From Fen-549 sp050011315 (GTDB lineage: Bacteria > Actinomycetota > Thermoleophilia > Gaiellales > Gaiellaceae), in assembly GCA_050011315.1 (NCBI GenBank), contig JBEKJI010000003.1, positions 62,001 to 126,000 on the forward strand: a DNA stretch of 64,000 nt, given 5' to 3'. This document shows, piece by piece, positions 45,256-52,728 of the stretch; position 1 is the stretch's first letter, and each line of letters begins with the position of its first letter. Under the pieces are notes generated by a model, which saw only the letters and a program-made list of their open reading frames with translations, was not told where the DNA came from and did no database searches. The position numbers were made by a program, and so were the translations under genes.

Positions 45256-46474
45256 AGGCTGATCCGGAGCCGCTCCGATCGCGCTCCGTCTCCGTCCCCT
45301 CCTGGAGCAGCGCGAGGTACTCCCCGTAGACGAAGGTCCTGTTCCGGGCTCGGCCGGTGATCTCTTGCACGATGCCGAGTCGCTCCAGGTGCGCGGTCGC
45401 TTTCGCGATCGTGACCTGGCTCAGCTCGAGGCGGCTCGCCGCCTGTGGAATGGTGAAGACGATCTCCTTCGTGACGAGCTCGTGCAGGCGTGAGGCCGAG
45501 CTGGTCGCACGGCCGAGCGAGAGTACTTTCCCCCTATCCTCCTCGATGAGAGCGACTACGCGCTGCGTAGTGTCGGTCGCGGACATCGCGACAGCTACGA
45601 CTCCCTCGAGGAAGAAGGAGAGCCACTCCTCCCACTCTCCGTGCGTGCGGATTCTCTGTAGGCGCGCGTAGTACTCGTCGCGGTTCTGCTTGAGGAACAG
45701 GCTCAGGTAGAGGAGGGGACGTGAGAGCACGCGCTCTTCGCCGCAAAGCAGGAGGGTGACGAGCAGGCGCCCGACTCGGCCGTTGCCGTCGAGGAAGGGG
45801 TGGATCGTCTCGAACTGAGCGTGTGCCAGCGCCGCCTTGACCAGGATCGGGCTCGGCCCGGGTTTGTCGTGAAGGAAGCTCTCCAGCGCCCCCATCGCCG
45901 GCATTACTTCGTCGGCCGGCGGCGGGACGTAGCGGGCGTTGCCCGGCCGGGTTCCGCCGATCCAGTTCTGCGTCCTGCGGAACTCACCCGGGGCTCTGTT
46001 ACTTCCCCGGCCTTTCTCGAGAAGAAGTGCATGCACCTCGGTCAGGAGTCGCAGGCTGAGCGGGAATCCCCCCTCGATTCTGGTAATGCCGTGGCTCAGC
46101 GCCCGGATGTAGTTCGACGTCTCGCGAACGTCCTCGATCGGGACGCCCGTGGCGACGTCGTGCTCGAAGAGCAGCAGATCCGAGAGCGAAGACTGAGTCC
46201 CTTCGATCTGCGAGGAAAGGACGGCCTCCTTGCGGATGTACGAGTAGAGAAACTGGTCGGGGTCGGGGAGGAGGAGCGTGACGCCGTCCAGTCGCCCGAG
46301 CGCCTGGTTCGCCTTATCCAGAAGATCCTGCCTATCGCTATCGATCGTTAGCGCGGGGTTCGGTGGCAGTGTTTTTGGATGGAAGGCGAAGTACGTCTCG
46401 CCTCCCGAGGACACGTGTCGAAACGATCCAGCTCTATCGCTCACTCCGGGAGAGGCCTTTTCTGGTTGAGACAT
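45251..46474 (-). CDS. Fic-domain protein (AMPylase) with intramolecular inhibitory helix
   Basis: 407 residues. Fic core HPFLDGNGRVGR at 225-236 matches HPFx(D/E)GNGRxxR exactly, with catalytic His225. Inhibitory motif S-x-x-x-E-G at S87-E91-G92 (AVLSSQIEGTQSSL) lies N-terminal, i.e. class II auto-inhibited Fic. The C-terminus (HELVTKEIVFTIPQAASRLE, LSQVTIAKATAHLERLGIVQ) is a winged HTH. Probably nucleotidylates a target protein and may bind its own promoter, where a three-copy repeat lies. RBS AGCGGAGG. Common in mobile gene sets. Confidence 0.92.
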   Translation of the reverse strand: MSQPEKASPGVSDRAGSFRHVSSGGETYFAFHPKTLPPNPALTIDSDRQDLLDKANQALGRLDGVTLLLPDPDQFLYSYIRKEAVLSSQIEGTQSSLSDLLLFEHDVATGVPIEDVRETSNYIRALSHGITRIEGGFPLSLRLLTEVHALLLEKGRGSNRAPGEFRRTQNWIGGTRPGNARYVPPPADEVMPAMGALESFLHDKPGPSPILVKAALAHAQFETIHPFLDGNGRVGRLLVTLLLCGEERVLSRPLLYLSLFLKQNRDEYYARLQRIRTHGEWEEWLSFFLEGVVAVAMSATDTTQRVVALIEEDRGKVLSLGRATSSASRLHELVTKEIVFTIPQAASRLELSQVTIAKATAHLERLGIVQEITGRARNRTFVYGEYLALLQEGTETERDRSGSGSAS

Positions 46475-46489
46475 CGCGACCTCCGCTAA

Positions 46490-46577
46490 CGATCCTTTGC
46501 TTACGGATGAGCTTAGTTAAGCTTACGGACGTATCCTTAGCTAACGTCGGCGTTAGCCGAAGTTTCCTTTACTAACG
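46490..46577 (-). promoter_or_regulatory. Three-copy operator array upstream of fic
   Basis: On the minus strand: CGTTAGTAAAGGAAAC (46562-46577), CGTTAGCTAAGGATAC (46531-46546) and CGTAAGCAAAGGATCG (46490-46505), spaced 31 and 41 bp, about three and four helical turns. A fourth copy is at 48151-48166. Likely bound by the Fic wHTH domain or a co-regulator. Confidence 0.55.
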
Positions 46578-46588
46578 AAACGATCGGG

Positions 46589-46741
46589 ATGAACGCGCGC
46601 GACATAGTCGAACGCGCCACGATCCTGCGGGCGACCGTGGGCTCGACCGTGCACGGGCTCCATCACAAGGGCCAGGACGACCGCGACGAGATGGTCGTCT
46701 ACGTCGAGTCGCCGGGGTTTCTGATCGGATTGGCGCGGGCG
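46589..46741 (+). pseudogene. N-terminal fragment of a nucleotidyltransferase-superfamily gene
   Basis: MNARDIVERATILRATVGST then VHGLHHKGQDDRDEMVVYVE resembles the G-S-x(n)-D-x-D start of DNA-polymerase-beta-type nucleotidyltransferases predicted near phage or mobile genes. Coherent similarity ends at about FLIGLAR; the frame then runs antisense into the end of the AAA_14 gene. No remainder is present, so it was truncated, probably by insertion of that gene. Confidence 0.5.
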
Positions 46742-46760
46742 CCGCGAATCAAGGCTGCTA

Positions 46761-48047
46761 CTACGGACCGAGCAGGGCAGCCGGGACGACGCCAATACCG
46801 TCGCGGCGCCGGTAGGCGTCCTCGCCGGTCGTGATCACGACGGCGTCGAGAAGATCGTCGCCGATACGCTTGGAGAGCCATTTCAGATCGTGTACGTCGC
46901 CGTCGGTGACGTTGCGCGCCAGCTTGACCTCGATCGCCACGACGCGGCCGTCTCCGCGCTCGACGATCAGATCGACTTCGTGCTCTCCCGCGGCCGTGCG
47001 GAGGTGCTTGACCGTGGCCTCTGCCGCCTGCGCGTACACGCGCACGTCCAGCGTGACCAGCGATTCGAACAGCGCGCCAAGCAGCGTTCCGTCGCGCTGG
47101 ATCGGCGGACCGACGGATCTGGCCTCCAGCAAGGCGCCCGTGTCCACTCCGAGCAGGCGCGCTGCAAGCGCGGGATCGACGAGCTGGTGCTTTGGAGGCG
47201 AAGACAGGCGTCTGAGCCGGTTTCGACTCGGAAGCCAGGCGGGTACCGGATCAACGATCCAGAGACGTTCGAGTACGTCACGGTGAGGGGTAGTGGTCGT
47301 TCTCGCCGGCTTCTCTCCCTGTCCGCTCGTTGCGGCGTTGCGGATCTTCTCGTAGGACGTCGTCGTCGAAGATGCCGCGGCATAGGCTGTCATCCAGCGC
47401 CGGAGCGCGGCCGGATTGCGAACGCGCTGTCCCATCTCCTCGAAGTCACGATCGGCGATCCGAAGCAGGTAGCCGTCGAGCTGTGCGCGCAGCGCACGAC
47501 CGGAGAGGCCGCGGAGACCTGGAAACCCCGAGGCGACTATCTCCCCGACGTAGTCCTCGAGCCCGACCTCCGTGTGACCCTCGAGTGCGCTCCGTGATCC
47601 CGAGAGAAGCTCGCGCAAGCTCACGTTCGGCGTTGTAAGACCGCGCTCTGCCAGGGTGAAGGGCCGCATTCTCACCGTGACGATGCGCGCCGCTCCAGAG
47701 TGGGTGCCGAGCCCGGCCGGCGACGCCGATCCGGTGAGCAGGAAAGAGCCTGGCCGAGCGCCGGGCGCATCGACGGCACGTCGTACGAGATCCCATGACT
47801 CCGGCACGCGTTGCCACTCGTCGATCAGCACGGGCGCCGGTCCATCGAGCAGCCGCTTGGGGTCGGCTATGGTCACACCCCGCTGCGCCGGATCGTCGAG
47901 GGCGTGGATGGTCTCGGCACGCCGTGACGCCGTCGCCGTCTTTCCCACAGCTTTCGCTCCTTCGAGAGCGATCGCGGGCAGACTCGCGATCAGCTCATCG
48001 AGTTCGTCGTCGACGACACGCCTGCTGTACAGATCGTTTGGCGGCAT
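46761..48047 (-). CDS. AAA_14/DUF4143 ATPase
   Basis: 428 residues. P-loop ALEGAKAVGKTATASRRAET (GxxxxGKT) at about 28-47, Walker B-like PAPVLIDEWQRVPESWDLVR, sensor segment GSFLLTGSASPAG, and a C-terminal DUF4143 domain with the PD-(D/E)xK-like core EHEVDLIVERGDGRVVAIEV-K. The family is widespread in prokaryotes and often carried on mobile DNA; molecular role is uncertain. Flanked by a truncated nucleotidyltransferase and by copies of the fic operator sequence, so it likely arrived by insertion. Upstream has a tandem operator-like repeat at 48066-48107. Confidence 0.88.
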   Translation of the reverse strand: MPPNDLYSRRVVDDELDELIASLPAIALEGAKAVGKTATASRRAETIHALDDPAQRGVTIADPKRLLDGPAPVLIDEWQRVPESWDLVRRAVDAPGARPGSFLLTGSASPAGLGTHSGAARIVTVRMRPFTLAERGLTTPNVSLRELLSGSRSALEGHTEVGLEDYVGEIVASGFPGLRGLSGRALRAQLDGYLLRIADRDFEEMGQRVRNPAALRRWMTAYAAASSTTTSYEKIRNAATSGQGEKPARTTTTPHRDVLERLWIVDPVPAWLPSRNRLRRLSSPPKHQLVDPALAARLLGVDTGALLEARSVGPPIQRDGTLLGALFESLVTLDVRVYAQAAEATVKHLRTAAGEHEVDLIVERGDGRVVAIEVKLARNVTDGDVHDLKWLSKRIGDDLLDAVVITTGEDAYRRRDGIGVVPAALLGP

Positions 48048-48065
48048 GATCCTGACGATACCAAT

Positions 48066-48107
48066 ATGACGGTCATTACGCTACTAAAATGACGGCATTA
48101 ACGCTAC
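48066..48107 (-). promoter_or_regulatory. Tandem repeat upstream of AAA_14 gene
   Basis: ATGACGGTCATTACGCTAC (48066-48084) and ATGACGGCATTAACGCTAC (48089-48107), 23 bp apart, 18 bp upstream of the ATG at 48047. The first contains the palindrome ATGACGGTCAT. AT-rich; probable promoter/operator. Confidence 0.5.
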
Positions 48108-48292
48108 AGTATTGCTGCTCGGGGTTCTCGGCCAAGCTAAGGAAACGGCCACATCCTTAGCTAACGCCGTCGCCATCCCAAGTTTCGCTTTGTTGGCGAC
48201 GGCCGTCTCGCCCTACATCTGAGCTCGCGTTTTGTTACCTCAGACGATCGCTCTCTCGCCACCATCCCGGCGTCTGCCACACTGAAACCGTC

Positions 48293-49372
48293 TTGCCTGA
48301 AGCTGCCGCAACCAGGCACTGGCACGATCTCGCCGACGGTCGCGTCCAGTGCGACGTCTGCCCGCGGGCCTGCAGGCTGCGCGAGGGCCAGCGGGGCTTC
48401 TGCTTCGTCCGGGCTCGGCAGGGCGACCGAATCGTCCTCACGACCCACTCCCGTTCGAGCGGCTTTGCCATCGACCCGATCGAGAAGAAGCCTCTGCACC
48501 ACTTCCTGCCGGGCTCGGCCGTGCTCTCGTTCGGCACCGCGGGCTGCAACCTCTCCTGCCGCTTCTGCCAGAACTGGGCCATCTCCAAATCGCGCCGGCT
48601 CGACACGCTGGCCGAGAGCGCCTCGCCCGAGGAGATCGCGGCGGCGGCGGAGCGGCTCGCCTGCCCGAGCGTCGCCTTCACCTACAACGACCCCGTCGTC
48701 TTCCTCGAGTACGCGATCGACGTGGCGGAGGCCTGTCACGCGCGCGGCCTCAAGACGGTCGCCGTCAGCGCCGGCTATGTCTGCCCGGAGCCGCGCGCCG
48801 AGCTGTTCGAGCGCATCGACGCGGCCAACGTCGACCTGAAGAGCTTCGACGACGGCTTCTACCGCCGCTACTGCGGCGGCCGCCTCGGGCCCGTCCTCGA
48901 GACGCTCGAGTACCTCGCCCAGGGTACCGGCGTCTGGCTCGAGATCACCGGCCTGCTCATTCCGGGGCTCAACGACTCCGACGCCGAGATCGACGCCATG
49001 ACCCGCTGGATCGTCGAGCACCTGGGCCCCGATGTGCCCCTGCACTACAGCGCTTTTCATCCCTCCTTCCGCATGCTCGACCGTCCGCCGACGCCCGCGG
49101 GGACGCTCAACCGTGCCTGTGCGATCGCGCTCGCAAACGGCGTTCGCTACTCCTACACCGGAAACGTGCACGACCCGCGTGGCGAGAGCACCTTCTGCCC
49201 CTCCTGCGGCGCGCTCTTGATCGAGCGCCAGGGCTACCGCCTCGGCGCCTACGAGCTCACCGACGAAGGGTCGTGCCCCGCCTGCGGAACGCGCATCCCC
49301 GGAGTCTTCGCCGGCCGGCCCGGCGGTTGGGGAAACCGCTTTCTGCCGGTCCGGATAGGTACGCGCGACTGA
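48293..49372 (+). CDS. amrS: AmmeMemoRadiSam-system radical SAM enzyme (AmrS-like)
   Basis: 359 residues, TTG start as in the homologous fragment at 45149. Radical SAM cluster C85-x3-C89-x2-C92 in GTAGCNLSCRFCQNWAIS. N-terminal Cys set C20, C23, C27, C37 (VQCDVCPRACRLREGQRGFC) and C-terminal CPSCG/CPACG pairs probably bind further metal. Blocks VAFTYNDPVVFLEYAIDVAE and LIPGLNDSDAEIDAMTRWIV are hallmarks of AmrS/COG1180. The partners AmrA and AmrB (MEMO) are not in the window. Partial copies of its 5' end (40847, 45149) and 3' end (51675) surround it, marking it as a recombination hotspot. Confidence 0.9.
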   Translation: MPEAAATRHWHDLADGRVQCDVCPRACRLREGQRGFCFVRARQGDRIVLTTHSRSSGFAIDPIEKKPLHHFLPGSAVLSFGTAGCNLSCRFCQNWAISKSRRLDTLAESASPEEIAAAAERLACPSVAFTYNDPVVFLEYAIDVAEACHARGLKTVAVSAGYVCPEPRAELFERIDAANVDLKSFDDGFYRRYCGGRLGPVLETLEYLAQGTGVWLEITGLLIPGLNDSDAEIDAMTRWIVEHLGPDVPLHYSAFHPSFRMLDRPPTPAGTLNRACAIALANGVRYSYTGNVHDPRGESTFCPSCGALLIERQGYRLGAYELTDEGSCPACGTRIPGVFAGRPGGWGNRFLPVRIGTRD

Positions 49373-49388
49373 CGGGCGGCGGGGCGCC

Positions 49389-51590
49389 TCAGGAGAGGCC
49401 GATCACGCGGACGGGGACGTCGCTGAAGGGCAGCTCGCCGTTACCAAGCTCGCCGCTGTAGTTGTCGCCCCAGCACTCGATGGCACCGCTTTTCACGAGC
49501 ACGCACTCGTGGTCCTCGCCCGCGGAGAACGCGACCGCGTCTGTGATTCTCTCGAGCCGCCGCGCCTCCAACGCGTCCTTCTGCCAGCAGGCGACGCGCG
49601 CGTCGGAGAGCAAGGCGCAGTAGCCGCTCAGCTGGACTGCGTTGTCTATCCCGGTGACGAAGGCCGTCGCACGGCTTTTGTCGGGCGACCAGCACTGGAC
49701 CATCCCTCTAACGACGGCGCACGCGCTCGTGGCGTCGACAGCGCTCGCTCCGCTGATGCCCGCGATCGTGGAGGGCGGTGAGGCCAGCTCGCCGTGACCG
49801 TACGAATCGCTTTCGAGCTCGGCTTCCGTCGGCTCCGGCGACTCGTAGTTCCAGCACTCGACCTGGCCGCCCGCGACGATCGCGCACATATAGACGCCGC
49901 CTTGAGCGATGCTGATCGCCGTGGCGCCCGCGACTCCCTCGATCGCGGTGGGCGCCGGCGCAACCCATCCGCCCCAGCACTCGACTTCGCCGCTGGAAAG
50001 AAGCGCGCAGCTCGCGTTGCCGCCCGCACCGACGGCAACGGCGCTCTTGAGGCCCTTAGCCGGGCGCGGGAAACGAGACATGATCCAGCCCCAGCTGCCT
50101 TCACCGTACTCCCACAGGTAGCGGCCGAAACCGAGCTGGCCCCTTAGGCCCGCGCCCCAGCACAATACGCCGCCGCTCGTGAGTAGGGCGCAGGCATGCC
50201 ACCACCCGACCGCAACGGCGCTCGCGTTCTCTATCTGGAGCGTAGTGACCGGTATCGGACTGGCCTCGGCCCTGGTCGAGAACTCGTGCCCCCCCTTCCC
50301 GTCGCCCAGCTGGCCTAACCTGTTGCCGCCCCAGCAAGCGACCTGCAGGCCGGCAAGACTGGCGCAGGTGTGAGACATGCCGGCGCCGATCGAGGTGGCG
50401 TTGTCGATACCGGTAACCGGGACGGGATACGACCGGTGAGCGGAGACGCCGTCGCCCAGCTCGCCGGAGTAGTCATCGCCCCAGCACTCGACTCCGCCGT
50501 CCGAGACGACCGCGCAGAAGTGGCTTTCGTTTGAGCCCGTACTTGGCCAAATCGATTCCTCGCCGCCACCTCCGTCGATAGAGATCGCGTCTTCGAGACC
50601 CTTGACCTCTTCGGGGTTGGAAGTGTCGGAAAACGCGTCCCAGCAGGCGACCTTGCCCCCGGAGACGAGCGCGCAGGTCTCGTGTCCGGCGGACGCTATC
50701 GAGATCGCGTCCGAGATTCCTTTGATCCTCCCCTCCAACTCTTCGGCCCACCAGCAGCTGACGGTTCCGTCGTAGATCAGAGCGCAGTAGGTTGTTTCAT
50801 AATCAATACGTACATTGTTGACAACGGCCGTGGCCTCGGGGATACCTTCGACCAGGGCGGGCTTCAGGTCTTCTTCGGTGCAGTCCGGGCACTCTTCGCC
50901 CTCGAAGGCGCTGCCCCAGCACTCGATCTTTCCCGTTCCCAGTACCGCGCAGCGCTCGGTCGAGTTACCGTCGGAGATCGCCACGGCGTTCGTGACACCG
51001 GCCACGGTGACCGGGCTCAAGCTGTAGCCGCGCTCTATGTTCGGTAGCGAGAGGTCGCCGAGCGCTCCCTCTGCGCTCGCGCCCCAGCACTTGATCATGC
51101 CGCTGCCAAGTACCGCGCAGGTGCTGTTCTCGTCCCCGTACCCACCCTCCGTGCTCATCGCCCGCACGTTCTCGATGCCGTCCACCGCTACCGGCAGTGG
51201 ACTGTCACTCCGCTTCCCGTCTCCGAGCTCGCCGAACCTGTCCGAGCCCCAGCACAGCATCCTGTGGCTGCGAAGTAACGCACATGTGTATCCGTTTCCG
51301 GCACTGACGGTGATCGCCTGTTGTACGCCTTTTACGTCAACGGGCGTCAGCCTGTTCGTGGTCGTACCGTCGCCGAGCTGTCCGTAGGAGTTGCCACCCC
51401 AGCACTTGATCGAGCCGTTCTGCAGTAGGGCGCAGGAGTGGGTCTTGCTGGCTGTGACCGCGACGACGGCCTCGCCGGTGTTCTCCGAGACTGAGTCCGC
51501 CTGTGCGCTGCTTGCGCGAGAACCTGCGCCTGACCCGAGACCCAATGCAACGAGCAACAGACCGAGCCCGAGACGAGTGCCGTGCGGCAT
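49389..51590 (-). CDS. Secreted RCC1-repeat protein (14 repeats)
   Basis: 733 residues from ATG 51590. Signal peptide MPHGTRLGLGLLLVALGLGS to SRASSAQA. Fourteen CW repeats from KTHSCALLQNGSIKCWGGNS to HECVLVKSGAIECWGDNYSG, two predicted seven-bladed propellers. Same order of blade features and same end (GNGELPFSDVPVRVIGLS) as the 41987 paralogue, including degenerate blades without the G of CWG (VSCWWAE, VACWDAF, VACWQKD) at equivalent places, so the two genes duplicated as whole units. It converges on amrS (16 bp between stops) and is bracketed by copies of the amrS 3' end. Confidence 0.82.
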   Translation of the reverse strand: MPHGTRLGLGLLLVALGLGSGAGSRASSAQADSVSENTGEAVVAVTASKTHSCALLQNGSIKCWGGNSYGQLGDGTTTNRLTPVDVKGVQQAITVSAGNGYTCALLRSHRMLCWGSDRFGELGDGKRSDSPLPVAVDGIENVRAMSTEGGYGDENSTCAVLGSGMIKCWGASAEGALGDLSLPNIERGYSLSPVTVAGVTNAVAISDGNSTERCAVLGTGKIECWGSAFEGEECPDCTEEDLKPALVEGIPEATAVVNNVRIDYETTYCALIYDGTVSCWWAEELEGRIKGISDAISIASAGHETCALVSGGKVACWDAFSDTSNPEEVKGLEDAISIDGGGGEESIWPSTGSNESHFCAVVSDGGVECWGDDYSGELGDGVSAHRSYPVPVTGIDNATSIGAGMSHTCASLAGLQVACWGGNRLGQLGDGKGGHEFSTRAEASPIPVTTLQIENASAVAVGWWHACALLTSGGVLCWGAGLRGQLGFGRYLWEYGEGSWGWIMSRFPRPAKGLKSAVAVGAGGNASCALLSSGEVECWGGWVAPAPTAIEGVAGATAISIAQGGVYMCAIVAGGQVECWNYESPEPTEAELESDSYGHGELASPPSTIAGISGASAVDATSACAVVRGMVQCWSPDKSRATAFVTGIDNAVQLSGYCALLSDARVACWQKDALEARRLERITDAVAFSAGEDHECVLVKSGAIECWGDNYSGELGNGELPFSDVPVRVIGLS

Positions 51591-51674
51591 GTGCGGCGTT
51601 CTACACCCCCGTTGCAGCTTTACACCGAGGTTGCTCCGAGTCAAGAACGCCGAGGCGCCCCTGAGCGCTCTCGA

Positions 51675-51925
51675 TCGCGCTCGCAAACGGCGTTCGCTAC
51701 TCCTACACGGGGAACGTGCACGACCCGCGCGGCGAGAGCAGCTTCTGCCCCTCCTGCGGAGCGCTCCTGATCGAGCGCCAGGGCTACCGCCTCGGCGCCT
51801 ACGAGCTCACGGCCGAGGGGTCGTGCGCGTCTTGCGGAACGCGCATCCCCGGGGTCTTCGCCGGCCGGCCCGGCGGCTGGGGAAACCGCTTTCTGCCGGT
51901 TCGGGTCGGTCCCCTCTTCGACTGA
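51675..51925 (+). pseudogene. 3' fragment of the radical SAM (amrS-like) gene
   Basis: In-frame IALANGVRYSYTGNVHDPRG then GALLIERQGYRLGAYELTAE and GRPGGWGNRFLPVR, then the stop at 51925: the last ~83 codons of amrS at roughly nine-tenths DNA identity by eye to 49122-49372. The stop context differs (VGPLFD versus IGTRD), so it is not a simple recent copy. Same orientation as the complete gene, beyond the RCC1 gene. Confidence 0.88.
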
Positions 51926-52068
51926 CGCGCAGATTCGCCGCCGGGGCCGTCTCGTGTTGCGATAACTACCGGAGTGCAAGATCTGACCATCTCGCCGGGC
52001 GTGCTCTGCGGCGCCTGGGCTAGACCGATTCTCCACGAGGAGTAGGCGAAACATAGGCCGCTAGCCGC

Positions 52069-52614
52069 TCAACGCGTCCCGACACCCTCGACAAAAACGC
52101 GCTGGATCGTGGCGGCGGTCTCCTCGACTCCCCTCTGGTGCTCGGCGGCGAGACGGATGCTGACGATGATCAGACCGCCGAGCAGCTCGAGCAACGACAT
52201 GGCGTCGATATCCGTCCGGATGACGCCCTCGGCCTGGCCGCGTTCGAGCACGCGCCGGACCGGGGCTATGACCGCGCGCTCGGTGGCGGCTGGATCGATC
52301 GGCACCTGAGCCTCGAGCAGAACGATGTAGCGATCGCCGACGTCGACGATCGTGCGAATCGCGCGGGCGAGCGCTTCGAGCGGCGGTACGCTCTCGAGCT
52401 TAGCCTCGGCGAGCCGCTTGCCGGCCTCGGCGAGCGCCACCCGCGTCAGTTCCTCGAGTAGCGCCTCGCGGGTGGGGAAGTGCCGGTAGAGAGTCGAGCG
52501 GCCGACCCCCGCGGCCGAGGCGACCTCGGTCATGCTGCCGGCCTCACCCCGCACGACCAGCACGTGGGATGCGGCCTCGAGAATCGCCGCCGCGGTTTTT
52601 TCGCTTATTCCCAT
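52069..52614 (-). CDS. TetR-family repressor
   Basis: 181 residues from ATG 52614. HTH EVASAAGVGRSTLYRHFPTR preceded by AAILEAASHVLVVRGEAGSM; helical ligand domain with AIRTIVDVGDRYIVLLEAQV. Divergent from the MMPL transporter with GGGACA/TGTCCC operators in between, so it very likely represses the transporter and itself. Confidence 0.9.
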   Translation of the reverse strand: MGISEKTAAAILEAASHVLVVRGEAGSMTEVASAAGVGRSTLYRHFPTREALLEELTRVALAEAGKRLAEAKLESVPPLEALARAIRTIVDVGDRYIVLLEAQVPIDPAATERAVIAPVRRVLERGQAEGVIRTDIDAMSLLELLGGLIIVSIRLAAEHQRGVEETAATIQRVFVEGVGTR

Positions 52615-52627
52615 CTCTCGAAGTATA

Positions 52628-52700
52628 GGACATTTTCGTCCCATCTTGACACATCGATGTCCCGCATCTATGCTGAGCCGTGACGGGACACTGATGTCCC
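52628..52700. promoter_or_regulatory. TetR operators between repressor and MMPL gene
   Basis: Perfect palindrome GGGACACTGATGTCCC at 52685-52700, a related imperfect site GGACATTTTCGTCCC at 52628-52642, and a half-site GATGTCCC at about 52657. TTGACA at 52646-52651 is a likely -35 box of the transporter promoter. Confidence 0.7.
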
Positions 52701-52728
52701 ACTTTTTCTCTCACGATCGGAGAGCGCC

